The notes beneath the pieces were generated by a model. The model had not been told where the DNA came from. It did not search any database and worked only from the letters and a program-made list of their open reading frames with translations. 64,000 bases of DNA from CAIYUC01 sp963682005 (GTDB lineage Bacteria; Bacteroidota; Bacteroidia; Bacteroidales; FEN-979), in the NCBI GenBank assembly GCA_963682005.1, contig OY820914.1:4216001-4280000 (forward strand), given 5' to 3'. The translations under genes were made by a program, and so were the position numbers. Shown piece after piece: positions 1 to 9,200 of this stretch (the first letter of the stretch is position 1; each line of letters starts with the position of its first letter).

Positions 1-180
1 AATATACTTTTTCACTACATCGCGTCCAAAAAAATATCCGGCGAATGTTACCATGACCAACAACAATCCTGGTAATGAAAAAATCGAGTAATATGCTATC
101 ACTGCACTTTCGCGAAACGGGTCTTTTGACCACCATCCTTTAAGCGCGATTTTTAATAGGGATAAATTACTTTTCCACAT
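1..180 (-). CDS. YihY/BrkB-family inner-membrane protein, N-terminal fragment
   Basis: Only the first 60 codons are in the window; the gene runs off the left edge. The ATG at 178-180 opens a continuous frame. The residues read GWWSKDPFRESAVIAYYS and then a hydrophobic stretch, which matches the start of the YihY/BrkB (formerly 'ribonuclease BN') family: a W/DPF motif followed by the first transmembrane helix. These are multi-pass inner-membrane proteins of poorly defined function. The family call rests on this N-terminal signature alone. Confidence 0.7.
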   Translation of the reverse strand, partial: MWKSNLSLLKIALKGWWSKDPFRESAVIAYYSIFSLPGLLLVMVTFAGYFFGRDVVKKYI

Positions 181-260
181 TTTTTCACATTTTACAGCGG
201 GAATAATCAACAGATTTTACCGAATGCCAAAATGATTGATGAAATGTGCAGCATTTCAAG

Positions 261-884
261 CTATTCATTAGAAATAGGGATTGCTGCTTTCCTGTGTTTT
301 CTTACCTCACGTACTTTTCCAAATGGCTTAAGGAAATTTTGAGATATTGTAAATAAATCTATTCTGGCACCTAACCCAATGGAAGGGGATTTAGATGTAA
401 AATCATACCCTCCAAAAAATGTAAATGCTCCGATTCCAATAAATCCGCCTGCAAAAACACTTGTGAACTTGTTTAAACTGAAATCATTTTGTAATCCCAC
501 GTCAGCAAGTAAGCCGAAGAAAAATATGGGGTCAATGGTTATTTTATCATTCTCGTTAAAAATAAATTTACCGATAAACCAGGTGTAGCCAACTCCAATA
601 CTTATTGTAGGGACTACCAGAAATTTACCTTTTACAAGTACTGTTTTACTAAAGGAAACAGGAATGGTGGGAGAACCTAACAGCGTTGCCCGATAAGAGG
701 TGTAATAGTATAAGGTGTCAGGCCATTTCTTCAAACTTTCAGCGCGTGAACCTCCTGTAGTGGAATCGGTAAATGTATATCCTCTTTTATTTAAAAATTT
801 TACTGTCGGGCTTTTTTCTTCTTGTGCATTTGCAATTTTAACCAGGAGGATTGCAGAAAACGCAAATAAATAAATTGCTTTCAT
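261..884 (-). CDS. Secreted or outer-membrane protein of unknown function
   Basis: A protein of 207 residues if translation starts at the ATG at 882-884, which places a clear signal peptide (MKAIYLFAFSAILLVKIANA, then Q) at the N-terminus. An upstream in-frame ATG at 933-935 would add 17 polar residues ahead of the signal and is less likely. The mature part is rich in alternating hydrophobic and aromatic segments with glycine (GVGYTWFIGKF, GGFIGIGAFTFFGGYDF), as in a small outer-membrane beta-barrel. No specific family is recognised. Confidence 0.6.
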   Translation of the reverse strand: MKAIYLFAFSAILLVKIANAQEEKSPTVKFLNKRGYTFTDSTTGGSRAESLKKWPDTLYYYTSYRATLLGSPTIPVSFSKTVLVKGKFLVVPTISIGVGYTWFIGKFIFNENDKITIDPIFFFGLLADVGLQNDFSLNKFTSVFAGGFIGIGAFTFFGGYDFTSKSPSIGLGARIDLFTISQNFLKPFGKVREVRKHRKAAIPISNE

Positions 885-1473
885 TCCTGTTTTTATGAAA
901 TATTGATTATAAGTTGCGTTGCGTTGCCTTTTCATATTTGCATTTCTGAATGGTTGTGAACGTTCTGCTCATTCCAGGTTCCTGTGCTTCTGTTGCATTC
1001 CTTTGTTTTAAATTAACATGTGAATGGATTTCTACACTACAAAGGTGGGTTCATTCGTTTCAGAAAGCATTATACATTTTTTGGAATAATTTACATCATT
1101 CATGCATTCTTAATTACCTGGTCAATTCAGGCTAGTCAGATGACTGTTCCAGGTTAGTCATAACCTGTTGATCCAGATCTTGCCCTAAATCTAGAATCAA
1201 AAACAGCTGAAATTCGAGCCTCCATCCCCAACGCTCAGGATGTGAATCATGTAAATAGGCTGCATGGTTTATGAAATCAGGAAGGGAGCCTGAAGCCTGA
1301 AGACCTCCAAAAAAAAACAACACCTGATTCCATCATTCATTAATGAATTTCCTTTATCCAGGATGCTCTTTCTGTCATTCACGGAAGAAAAGTTTTTACG
1401 GCGAAGCGGCAGGCATACTTTTGCATCACAATGTTTATCTATTCACTCAATTTTAATTTTTTAAATCATCATT
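885..1473. other. Intergenic region between divergent envelope genes
   Basis: About 590 bases separate the divergent genes at 261-884 and 1474-2130. Short open frames exist (for example 1132-1323 on the minus strand) but none has a signal peptide, a recognisable domain or a good start. The only supported element is the promoter-like -7 box at 1416-1423. Confidence 0.5.
1416..1423 (+). promoter_or_regulatory. Bacteroidota -7 promoter box for 1474-2130
   Basis: TACTTTTG fits the Bacteroidota sigma-factor consensus TAnnTTTG exactly and lies 50 bases before the ATG at 1474. The -33 side is weak: a T-run near 1393-1397 sits about 20 bases upstream, with no TTG. Confidence 0.45.
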
Positions 1474-2130
1474 ATGAAACGCATTAGTTTAATTTTCGCT
1501 CTGGTCATCACCGTTGTGTTTGCAAATGCCCAGCAGGAAGCAACCAAATCGAATGACGACATCAATACAATTTTCGGTAAAGGCGGTAAAACAAAGATCG
1601 GCTGGTTTATCGGGATCGATCCGGGATACACTCAATTCGACAACCGTGATGTATGGCTCGGTGGTTTAAGTGCAGGCATGATCATCAATCATAACTTCAC
1701 GATCGGGCTAACCGGTCGCGGATGGACAAACCGCAACGGAATGTACTATCAGAATGTAACCGATACAGCCGGCGCTTACCTTGAAGGTGGTTACGGCGGA
1801 CTTCTCCTCGAATACACCTTATTCCCAAAATCAACGGTGCACGTCACATTCCCCGTCCTGATCGGAGGCGGTGGTGCAACCTATATAATCGACCAGAAAT
1901 ATGAAGACCTGGAAGACCATGATTACAACACCTGTCACGAGACACTTGATACCGATGGCTTCTTCGTTATTGAACCCGGAGTAAGGGCTGAAGTGAATAT
2001 CCTCAAATTCATGAGGCTTAATGCCGGTATCAGTTACAGGTACGTGGGTGGTCTCGATCTCATCAACACATCAACCAACCTGATGAATAATTTTACAGCA
2101 AGTGTAGGCCTGAAATTCGGAAAATTCTAA
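1474..2130 (+). CDS. Outer-membrane beta-barrel protein, unknown function
   Basis: A protein of 218 residues with a signal peptide (MKRISLIFALVITVVFANA, then QQ). The body has repeated amphipathic beta-strand segments (IGWFIGIDPGYTQFD, NFTIGLTGRGWTN, GGYGGLLLEYTLF) and ends with FTASVGLKFGKF, whose final aromatic is typical of beta-barrel outer-membrane proteins recognised by BamA. It probably acts as a small porin-like or structural barrel. It is a single-gene unit with a -7 box 50 bases upstream and a strong hairpin downstream. No specific ligand can be assigned. Confidence 0.7.
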   Translation: MKRISLIFALVITVVFANAQQEATKSNDDINTIFGKGGKTKIGWFIGIDPGYTQFDNRDVWLGGLSAGMIINHNFTIGLTGRGWTNRNGMYYQNVTDTAGAYLEGGYGGLLLEYTLFPKSTVHVTFPVLIGGGGATYIIDQKYEDLEDHDYNTCHETLDTDGFFVIEPGVRAEVNILKFMRLNAGISYRYVGGLDLINTSTNLMNNFTASVGLKFGKF

Positions 2131-2187
2131 TCGTAAAAAAATTGGATTAATTTTGAGAAGATCGAATTTCATTTTTTCTCAAACTGG

Positions 2188-2218
2188 TTACCTGTCCGTT
2201 GAAAACACGGACAGGTAA
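2188..2218 (+). terminator. Hairpin after 1474-2130
   Basis: A perfect 12-bp stem, TTACCTGTCCGT paired with ACGGACAGGTAA around a 7-base loop, lies 57 bases after the stop codon. It lacks a clean U-tract, so it could also stabilise the mRNA end. Confidence 0.5.
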
Positions 2219-2261
2219 TCTGCATTAAAGAAAGTTACCGCCAATATCAAAATCATTTTCC

Positions 2262-2558
2262 ATGAAAATCCTTGCCATTGAAAGAGAATTGAAAAATACC
2301 GACTGGAACCGGGAAACCCGTATTCTTGAAAATGAAGCCCGACAGGTTTACCAGCTTTACCTCGCCGGTTTTATCAGGGAAATATATTTCAACGGGGATC
2401 ACAATGCGGTAATTATCCTCGAATGTGAAAGCATTGAAGCCGCGGACAAGTTGCTGAACTCCCTTCCTCTTGTGAAAGAAGGACTGATCTCCTTTCAGAT
2501 CATGCAGCTCCTTCCCTATTCAGGGTACGACCGGATCCTGAAACATTTGGTTGAATAA
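2262..2558 (+). CDS. Small dimeric alpha/beta-barrel (YCII/muconolactone isomerase-like) protein
   Basis: A 98-residue soluble protein. The pattern of a long N-terminal helix (RILENEARQVYQLYLAGFIREIYF), a strand (NAVIILECESIEAADKLLNSLPLV) and a C-terminal FQIMQLLPYSGYDRIL resembles the ferredoxin-like dimeric alpha/beta-barrel superfamily that includes muconolactone isomerase and YCII-like proteins. Such proteins are often small dimeric enzymes or binding proteins; the substrate cannot be told. It stands alone between a terminator and the convergent response regulator. The family is assigned from overall pattern only. Confidence 0.55.
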   Translation: MKILAIERELKNTDWNRETRILENEARQVYQLYLAGFIREIYFNGDHNAVIILECESIEAADKLLNSLPLVKEGLISFQIMQLLPYSGYDRILKHLVE

Positions 2559-2591
2559 GTTGGCAGGTAAAATACAGAACGCAGCAGGCTG

Positions 2592-3350
2592 CTAATGATC
2601 CAGCCAGTTCTTGAAGGGCACCACCTTGTCGATGCTCACGAAGACATCCTCTGCCGGCAATGGATTAAGTTCAATCTTCAGGTGGCTCTTCGGAAAAATA
2701 TGCACATTTGAAATTGATTCGATCTTCACCAGGTACTTGCGATTGATCCGGAAAAATTTTACCGGGTCCAGCGTTTTTGTCAACGCCTCCAGGGTGTCAT
2801 CAATGGGATATTCCGATTTATTTTTCAGCACCATGAACGTCATCCCTTCCATGGAATAGAAATAGGCGATCTCCGGGATTGTAAAGGTCCTGATCTTCTG
2901 ACCGACTGTAATGGAAAACCTTTCCTTCCAATTCTGGTTGTGACTTTTTACCAGGTCAAGCAATACGGCAAAATCTACTGATTGTTTTGCCGGGGCAAGC
3001 ATGTCGTGATATTTTGCGATGGCCCTGTTCAACTCTTCCTGGTTAACCGGTTTGAGGAGGTAGTCGATGCTTTTGAGCTTAAACGCCCGTATCGCATATT
3101 CATCGAAAGCTGTTGTAAAAATGATCGGGGAGTTGACTTTGACTTTATCAAATATTGCAAAGCTCAGATCGTCCTCCAGGTGGATATCGAGGAAAATCAG
3201 GTCGGGATGCGGATTTTTCCGGAACCACCTGACAGATTCCGTTACAGATTCAAGCTTCGCCACTATGTTTATGCCGGGATTACTTATCCTGACCATTTTT
3301 TCCAGCCGCTGGGCAGCCAGTTGCTCATCTTCAATGATCACTACATCCAT
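2592..3350 (-). CDS. LytTR-family response regulator
   Basis: A 252-residue DNA-binding response regulator. The N-terminal receiver (residues 1-120) has the acidic pocket (VVIIEDE), the phospho-acceptor Asp in LIFLDIHLED, and the conserved Lys in DYLLKP. The C-terminal half (about 140-252) is a LytTR domain, with FYSMEGMTFMVLKN, FFRINRKYLVKI and the IFPKSHLKIEL strand region. It is the last gene of a minus-strand set after the LytS-type kinase (3784-5994) and a receiver-only paralogue (3357-3773), and is the likely transcriptional output of that kinase. Confidence 0.92.
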   Translation of the reverse strand: MDVVIIEDEQLAAQRLEKMVRISNPGINIVAKLESVTESVRWFRKNPHPDLIFLDIHLEDDLSFAIFDKVKVNSPIIFTTAFDEYAIRAFKLKSIDYLLKPVNQEELNRAIAKYHDMLAPAKQSVDFAVLLDLVKSHNQNWKERFSITVGQKIRTFTIPEIAYFYSMEGMTFMVLKNKSEYPIDDTLEALTKTLDPVKFFRINRKYLVKIESISNVHIFPKSHLKIELNPLPAEDVFVSIDKVVPFKNWLDH

Positions 3351-3356
3351 GGATTA

Positions 3357-3773
3357 TTATAATTTTTTGTTGATAATGTCGGAAAACAGGCTGGCATTCA
3401 GGGTCAGCCTTGCAGAAACCGGGAAGTGCTGATATTTCTCCAGCATTTCATTCAGCTCCGACTGGACAATCGGTTTCAGCAAATAATCGATGTGCTTCAT
3501 TTTGAATGCCCGGGTTGATAATTCATCAGTTGCTGTTGTAAATACCACGGGACAGCTGATTGAAATATGATCAAAAATTGCAAAGCTCAGATTATCTTCA
3601 AGGTGGATATCCAGGAATATAAGTTCCGGTATCGGGTTGTTCCTGAACCATTCCACTGATTCTGCAACTGATTCGAGCCTGGCAACGATCACACACTCCG
3701 GATCCGCCTCATGGATCATATTCTGCAGTCTTCTGGCTGCGAACTCTTCATCCTCAATGATGACTATCTTCAT
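3357..3773 (-). CDS. Receiver-only response regulator, paralogue of the LytTR regulator next door
   Basis: Starting at the ATG at 3771-3773 this encodes 138 residues; an upstream in-frame start at 3848 would overlap the kinase gene and add an irrelevant 25-residue leader. It is a receiver domain (IVIIEDEE, LIFLDIHLED, DYLLKP) closely similar along its length to that of the downstream regulator, but it stops after the linker and lacks the LytTR DNA-binding domain. It looks like a tandem duplicate that lost its output domain. It could be a phosphate sink, a competitor for the kinase or a protein-interaction output. The acceptor Asp and conserved Lys are intact. Confidence 0.85.
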   Translation of the reverse strand: MKIVIIEDEEFAARRLQNMIHEADPECVIVARLESVAESVEWFRNNPIPELIFLDIHLEDNLSFAIFDHISISCPVVFTTATDELSTRAFKMKHIDYLLKPIVQSELNEMLEKYQHFPVSARLTLNASLFSDIINKKL

Positions 3774-3783
3774 ATGAATTAGT

Positions 3784-5994
3784 TTATAACCCCATCGCAT
3801 CACAAACCAGCGGAATGCGGGCGATGAAATGAGTTTTGGTTTTTTCAAATTCCGGGATCGTATTATTCAACAGAAGGTACCGGTTCTGAATGTTCTTAAG
3901 CCCGACACCTGTTGAAGCCATGTGGGCTTCCCGTTCCTGCAGGTTGTTTACAATATTCAGGTTGTTTTTTTCATCAATAAAAACATCGATCACCAACGGG
4001 GATTTCTTCGACATGGCGTTGTGTTTTATTGCATTCTCAATGAGCAATTGCATGGCAAGCGGAATCACCATGCAGGTTTTACTGTTTTCCGGTATATTTA
4101 TCCGGAACCGGAGTTTTCCCATAAACCTGATATTCAACAGGAAAATGTACGCGTCAAGAAAATCCAGCTCCGTTGTGAGTTGAACGAGTTCATTGTCTTT
4201 GTTCTCCAGAACATAGCGGTAAACTTTGGCCAGGTGCTCAGTGAATTTCTCAGCCAGTTCAGGCTCAATGCGTATCAGTGATGTAAGCACATTGAGGCTG
4301 TTAAAGAGAAAATGAGGGTTCACCTGTTGCCGTAATACATCAAACTGTGACTGAAGATTCTCTTTCTGAAGTTTGAAAAGTTGTGTATTGGCCTCCGTAA
4401 GCTCACGTGTTCGTTCTTCAATGATGAATTCCAGGCGATGATTGATCTCTTCCAGCCGCTTGTGTGCAGTTTTCAATTCTTCTTCGGAACGGATCCGGGC
4501 TGTAATGTCTTTGGCGGTTCCTACTACTGCAGGTTTTCCGTCGACTTCCGTAAGGTTGGTCGATAAGATAACCGGGATCCTTGTCACTCCATCCTTATGA
4601 AGTAATGAAGATTCGTAACTCCATGATCCTTTAACTCCATCCTGGCGCTGTGCGTACATCAATGAGATATGACCAAGGTTTTCAGGGGGTATGACCTCAT
4701 GAAAAGGCCTGCCGATCATTTCTGTGACGTTGTACCCCAGGATCGCGACAATTGCTTCATTCACAAAAATGAATTTTTCATCCTGGATCACGAAGAGTCC
4801 TTCCTGCAGGCTCTGTATCACACGACGATACCGGTCTTCGCTGTTCTCCAGCGCTTTCTGGACCCTGATCCGTTCAGTAATATCGCGGATAGTGACAATC
4901 TGCACTTTCCTGTTCTCGAATTCAGTCATACCGGCTGTAATCTCGACAGCGAACGAAGTTCCATTTTTCTTTTTATGATATCTTACCGGGATAAAAACCG
5001 AATCTTTCTTGGTTGCTTCCCTTGTCAGTTCAGGTTCAGCCGACAGATCAATATTTTTCAACCTGGTAAATTCCTCATGACTATAACCATAGATCCGGCT
5101 TGCAGCCGGGTTTGCATCCATGATATTTCCGGTCTCCTTGTCGACTAAAAAGATGGCATCCGATTCGGCTTCAAAAAGTTTCCTGTATTTTTTTTCACTC
5201 GTTATGAGTATTTCCTCCATGGCCTTACGTTCGCTCAGGTCACGCAGGATAATAAAAGTGGCATGCCTTCCATTGTAATCCAGGTATGATGTGTTGATCT
5301 CAAGATGAACGGTTTTACCTGATTTCGTAATCGCCCTGGCTTCGTAGATCATGGTATGCCTGCTGCCGCTCATCCGCTGAACATGATACTGTTTCAGGCG
5401 CTCCCTGTCTTCTTCAGCGACAACACTCAAAAAAGAGGTTTCGATCAATTCATTTTCACTGTATTCAAGAATATCACATAAAGCTTTATTCACAAATTTA
5501 AATTTCCCGTCCTGCGTGATTATGATCCCATCGCGCGCATTTTCAATGAGCATCCTGTACTTCTGTTCACTTTCCTGCAGGTCATCCTGCAGACGGCTTC
5601 TTTCCGTGATATCTCTCGCAGAGATAAAAGAAGCAAGTGCTCCTTCAAATTCTATGGGACCGGCATACATTTCAATCTCGATGTACGATCCGTCCTTCCG
5701 GATCAGGGTGGTTTTGTCAATTTCATTCCCTCCCTTTCCGGCCATCCTGTTGAAATGCTGACCCATCATACGTTCCTTATCCCATGGAGCAAGAAGGTCC
5801 GCACCCCTCATTGCAAGGATTTCATCCACCGGATAACCCAGCATACTGCAAAAGGCGTTGTTTACATATTTGAACATGCCATTCCTTGTGATGCAGATAC
5901 CGTCGCGGGATTCCTCGACCATGCGCCGGAACAGGCTTTCATCGTGGGATTTCTGTCCATGTTGTATGGATCCGTCTGTACTGTCGTCGTGCAT
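3784..5994 (-). CDS. Multi-PAS LytS-type sensor histidine kinase
   Basis: A 736-residue soluble sensor kinase. Four PAS domains follow one another (about 20-130, 140-255, 265-380, 390-505), each opening with a pattern such as YRMLIENARDGIIITQDGKF. A coiled coil (about 510-545) leads into a LytS-type His_kinase domain, with the acceptor His in QVNPHFLFNSLN (about residue 557) and an ATPase domain with LLIENAIKHN and STGVGLKNI. No transmembrane segment is visible, so the signal is probably cytoplasmic (redox, ligand or gas via PAS). It is followed 10 bases later by the receiver-only protein and then the LytTR regulator, its likely partners. Confidence 0.92.
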   Translation of the reverse strand: MHDDSTDGSIQHGQKSHDESLFRRMVEESRDGICITRNGMFKYVNNAFCSMLGYPVDEILAMRGADLLAPWDKERMMGQHFNRMAGKGGNEIDKTTLIRKDGSYIEIEMYAGPIEFEGALASFISARDITERSRLQDDLQESEQKYRMLIENARDGIIITQDGKFKFVNKALCDILEYSENELIETSFLSVVAEEDRERLKQYHVQRMSGSRHTMIYEARAITKSGKTVHLEINTSYLDYNGRHATFIILRDLSERKAMEEILITSEKKYRKLFEAESDAIFLVDKETGNIMDANPAASRIYGYSHEEFTRLKNIDLSAEPELTREATKKDSVFIPVRYHKKKNGTSFAVEITAGMTEFENRKVQIVTIRDITERIRVQKALENSEDRYRRVIQSLQEGLFVIQDEKFIFVNEAIVAILGYNVTEMIGRPFHEVIPPENLGHISLMYAQRQDGVKGSWSYESSLLHKDGVTRIPVILSTNLTEVDGKPAVVGTAKDITARIRSEEELKTAHKRLEEINHRLEFIIEERTRELTEANTQLFKLQKENLQSQFDVLRQQVNPHFLFNSLNVLTSLIRIEPELAEKFTEHLAKVYRYVLENKDNELVQLTTELDFLDAYIFLLNIRFMGKLRFRINIPENSKTCMVIPLAMQLLIENAIKHNAMSKKSPLVIDVFIDEKNNLNIVNNLQEREAHMASTGVGLKNIQNRYLLLNNTIPEFEKTKTHFIARIPLVCDAMGL

Positions 5995-6396
5995 CTGGCT
6001 TCATTTAATGATTATGGATGTTTTTCAGTAGCGCAGTCAAAGGTACTTGTCTTGAGACAAAATTAAAAAATCCTTCAGAGTGAATCCCTGAAATCAGGTG
6101 TTGATTTCCGGAAACCACCAGATGAATTCCCATTCCTGGTTTTGAAAAACAGTCATTCCGGTTCATCCATAATACCCTTAATTTCATTTATAATAGTTTC
6201 CTGTTACACGAAATTGAAATTGCAGGAGTCCATCCGGGACGTTTATTATTTTTCATAATAACGTCCCGACTTATAAGAATAATTGTGAATTTTGCCAGGA
6301 GGATAACCGGTGGTAACCGGGAATAACCATGCCGGATCTGAAGAATCATAATCCGGCAATTCACCTTAATGACGTTTTAACCAAAGAATCTCAGGC
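5995..6396. other. Divergent intergenic region with an imperfect palindrome at 6236-6267
   Basis: About 400 bases between the divergent sensor kinase and the membrane-protein gene at 6397. The notable feature is an inverted repeat at 6236-6267: GGGACGTT(T)ATTAT facing ATAATAACGTCCC around TTTTC, paired over 13 bp with one bulged T. Its position between divergent genes suits an operator, or a terminator-like hairpin. No gene is seen. Confidence 0.5.
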
Positions 6397-6855
6397 ATGA
6401 GTTCATTCCACCAATATTTTATTCCCTGGACCATATCACAGGTTGTAAGCCTTCTGATCCTTTATGTATCCTGGAAAAAGCCGGTATGGGCCCGGTATAT
6501 CTTTGCAGTCTTGTTTTTCGGAGCTGGCATTTTCAACCTGTTCACCGGCCTTAAAACACCGGAAGCATATCTGATGTATTCAGAAACGGCCATCGGTCTC
6601 TACCGGGAATTCATCACAGGATGGTTCAGTGCACATATCAGGATTGTTATCCCGTTGATTGCAACAGGCCAACTTCTTATCGGCTTGTTCATGGTCATGG
6701 GAAGACGGTGGCTGGATTTGGGATGCCTGGGGATAATCATCTTCCTCATGGCTATTGCGCCACTGGGAGTCGGGTCAGCTTTCCCCTTCTCAATAACCGT
6801 TTCTGTAGCAGCTTATTTAGTATACAGGCACAATCTTCATGTTAACATGAAATAA
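6397..6855 (+). CDS. Four-helix integral membrane protein, DoxX-like
   Basis: A 152-residue protein with about four transmembrane helices: VSLLILYVSW (about 15-30), YIFAVLFFGAGIFNLF (33-50), IVIPLIATGQLLIGLFMVMG (83-103) and LGCLGIIIFLMAIAPLGVG (107-127), with a final hydrophobic stretch. The size and helix pattern recall the DoxX/DoxD-like group of small membrane proteins, but no diagnostic motif is visible. It is transcribed alone. Confidence 0.6.
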   Translation: MSSFHQYFIPWTISQVVSLLILYVSWKKPVWARYIFAVLFFGAGIFNLFTGLKTPEAYLMYSETAIGLYREFITGWFSAHIRIVIPLIATGQLLIGLFMVMGRRWLDLGCLGIIIFLMAIAPLGVGSAFPFSITVSVAAYLVYRHNLHVNMK

Positions 6856-6946
6856 TCCATGGTGATAAATCAGGGACTCCAGAACGCAGATTTTCACTGA
6901 AAACATAATATCCGATATATAAATGGGCAAAAATCCGTGAGTCATG

Positions 6947-7708
6947 TTATTGCGCCAGGTACCCGCCATCGATCCCGAGTTCAGTTCCCGTTATAAATGA
7001 GCTATCATCAGAAGCCAGGAAAATGAACCCGGCGGCAACCTCTTCAGATTTTCCCAGGCGTTTCACCGGATGAAGTCCGATAATATATTTTTGCACGTCT
7101 GATTTTTCAGTTATCCCGGCATTGGTCAGCAATGGTGTTTCAATGAATCCGGGACAAATCGCATTGATTCGTATCCCTTCAGTGGCATATTCCACCGCTG
7201 CTGTTTGAGTCAGTCCTATGATACCATGCTTTGAAGCCACATAATGGGAGGAATTGGAAAAACCAACTTTCCCTAAAATTGAGGACATATTAACAATTAC
7301 ACCTTTCTTCTGCTTTGACATTTGAGTCAGCTCATGTTTCATGCAGTAGAACACCCCATTCAGGTTCACACCAATTACCCTGAGCCATGCATGCTCTGTC
7401 ATGTCGCCCACTTTATTTGATTCACCCCCGATACCGGCATTATTGAGGGCCACATCAAGCGTTCCAAAGGTATCAACGACTCGTTGGACTGCCTCCTGGA
7501 CTTGCGTAAATACAGATACATCGCATTCAATAAAGATGGCCTGGGGATTTTCATTTTTAATCTCATCCATTACCGATTCTGTTGAAGCGGATCTTATATC
7601 CCCTATCGCTATGTTTGCCCCTTCTTTTGCAGCGGCAATTGCGCAGGCCTTGCCAATCCCCGACAAGCCACCGGTTATAAACACTGACTTATTTTCAAGT
7701 TTTTTCAT
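6947..7708 (-). CDS. SDR-family NAD(P)-dependent oxidoreductase
   Basis: A classical short-chain dehydrogenase of 253 residues. The nucleotide-binding motif TGGLSGIGKA lies at residues 11-20, the NNAG strand motif at about 90, a catalytic Ser in MSSILGK, and Tyr/Lys in YVASK. GDIRSAS after beta-2 has an Asp, favouring NAD over NADP. The C-terminus FITGTELGIDGGY is the standard SDR ending. The substrate is unknown; similar proteins are annotated as glucose-1-dehydrogenase or 3-oxoacyl-ACP reductase. It is followed by no partner gene; the acidic protein gene 7730-8089 lies just upstream on the same strand. Confidence 0.9.
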   Translation of the reverse strand: MKKLENKSVFITGGLSGIGKACAIAAAKEGANIAIGDIRSASTESVMDEIKNENPQAIFIECDVSVFTQVQEAVQRVVDTFGTLDVALNNAGIGGESNKVGDMTEHAWLRVIGVNLNGVFYCMKHELTQMSKQKKGVIVNMSSILGKVGFSNSSHYVASKHGIIGLTQTAAVEYATEGIRINAICPGFIETPLLTNAGITEKSDVQKYIIGLHPVKRLGKSEEVAAGFIFLASDDSSFITGTELGIDGGYLAQ

Positions 7709-7729
7709 TCTCTTTTTTGTTTTACGAGG

Positions 7730-8089
7730 TCATTCTCCTTTATCCTCATCCAGGTTTTCATGGTCATCCCCGCCAATGCTGTAATAGTTATTCTCTTCAT
7801 CTTCGCTTCCTGTATCTTCGAGCTGATCATCCAGGTCTGAACCCGGGATATCCAGGTCACGGCCAGGGTTGTCAATATTAAAATCCATTGTTTGATCTGG
7901 TTCGGATTTATCCTGTCCGTTGACTTCCTTAATCTTAGAAATATCCTCCGGGTCTATGTCCTTCTCTTCCCCATATTTGCTGTATATATCTTCTTCTGCA
8001 GGATATGCAGGGTATCCCGGATATGCACTTTTCTTATCATTGGAAACCGGCTGGTCGCCCTGTTTCTTATGTTCTCCTCTTCCGTTCAT
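7730..8089 (-). CDS. Small, highly acidic disordered protein
   Basis: A 119-residue protein dominated by Asp, Glu, Ser and Gly, with no predicted fold. The N-terminal half has the tyrosine/proline segment PGYPAYPAEEDIYSKYGEE followed by DIDPEDISKIK, a signature I associate with short uncharacterised proteins of Bacteroidota; the rest is low-complexity acidic. The gene is 21 bases upstream of the SDR gene and in the same direction, so they may be cotranscribed. Function unknown. Confidence 0.65.
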   Translation of the reverse strand: MNGRGEHKKQGDQPVSNDKKSAYPGYPAYPAEEDIYSKYGEEKDIDPEDISKIKEVNGQDKSEPDQTMDFNIDNPGRDLDIPGSDLDDQLEDTGSEDEENNYYSIGGDDHENLDEDKGE

Positions 8090-8463
8090 ATATTCTTCTT
8101 TTCAAAAGAACAAAGGTCCTGCCGTATAACGCGAAAAGTGTTACACAACTTTAATAAAGAATTATATAATTCTGATAAATCCAGGGGGAGGAATGAAACA
8201 CTGATTCTGGTACTAAAGAAGTCCGGGCGCTACCTCTAGGGGAATGTATGAATCATGCAATTTTTTCCGGGAATTATGTAATGCATTCGGGCCATAAAGG
8301 ATCCAATTTTGCACCCTGGGTTCTTACTGATAATTTTTTTGCAAAATAATATACATCCGGTGGCTGGATAAAAAAGCAGAAAAGCAACACATACCTGCAA
8401 CTGGACACAAGCATTAAATCTATACTGTACTGCACCGGATAGATCGGGCAATATTTATAATCC
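8090..8463. other. Gene-free divergent intergenic region
   Basis: About 370 AT-rich bases between the divergent acidic-protein gene and cheB-like gene. Both strands carry short frames with no domain or start context. It presumably carries two divergent promoters, but I could not place a convincing -7/-33 pair. Confidence 0.4.
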
Positions 8464-9105
8464 ATGAAAGCGGTGAACCTGGTGAAAAGCAAGAATGTGG
8501 CAAATGACTTTCCTATAGTTTGCGTAGGTGGCTCTGCAGGTGGTCTTGATGCTTATACGCGGCTATTGGTGAATCTCCCGTCAAATATGGGTGTTGCTAT
8601 CGTCATCGTCAATCATTTGAGAACGGTAGCTACCCTGCTTCATGAGATCCTCCCCCGTTATACGGAGATGCCGGTTGAACTTATTACACAGAAACTGGAC
8701 ATACAGCCCAACCATGTATTTATCATCCCTGAAAAACGGGACTTACATATTCTCAATGATGAATTTCGGTTAAAACCAATTTCAAAACCCCGCGGATGGC
8801 CTGATGTGATTACGGTCTTCCTGCGTTCCTTAACCCATAACTGGAACGGCAAACTCATTGCGGTGATCGTTTCCGGTTATGACGGGGATGGTGCAGAAGC
8901 GCTTTGTGGCATTAAAGAAGCGGGAGGTGTTACAATAGCACAAAAACCCGATACAGCTGTGCAGCCTGATATGCCGGAAAGTGCCATAGCCACAGGATGC
9001 ATAGACTTTATTCTTTCGCCGGAGGAAATCGCCCTGCAAATTATCCGTATTGCAAAGGCGGCTAAAACGGATAATTCCTTATTCATTTCAGGACCTGAGG
9101 TCTGA
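8464..9105 (+). CDS. Stand-alone CheB-type methylesterase domain protein
   Basis: A 213-residue CheB methylesterase domain without a receiver. The catalytic triad of the family can be seen: Ser in CVGGSAGGLDA, His in IVNHL and Asp in GYDGDGAEAL. CheB enzymes hydrolyse glutamyl-methyl esters on chemoreceptors; receiver-less versions also occur in CheB/CheR-type fusions and non-chemotaxis signalling. There are no che genes, receptors or CheR near it, so the substrate here is unclear. The C-terminal PDMPESAIATGCIDFIL matches the family ending. Confidence 0.88.
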   Translation: MKAVNLVKSKNVANDFPIVCVGGSAGGLDAYTRLLVNLPSNMGVAIVIVNHLRTVATLLHEILPRYTEMPVELITQKLDIQPNHVFIIPEKRDLHILNDEFRLKPISKPRGWPDVITVFLRSLTHNWNGKLIAVIVSGYDGDGAEALCGIKEAGGVTIAQKPDTAVQPDMPESAIATGCIDFILSPEEIALQIIRIAKAAKTDNSLFISGPEV

Positions 9106-9200
9106 GAATCTGAGGTTTGAGTCTGAGGATTGAAGATGAAGTGTTACCTAATGCTTGCCTACCGTCTGGTACCACAGCAATTACCAGCACGGATTCCTGT

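Noticed and set aside
1132..1323. 63-codon minus-strand frame in the gene-free region
   Set aside because: No signal peptide, domain, ribosome site or recognisable composition; it lies in AT-rich spacer.
6005..6187. 60-codon minus-strand frame upstream of the LytS-type kinase
   Set aside because: Lies in the divergent spacer with no domain; the kinase has its own start at 5994.
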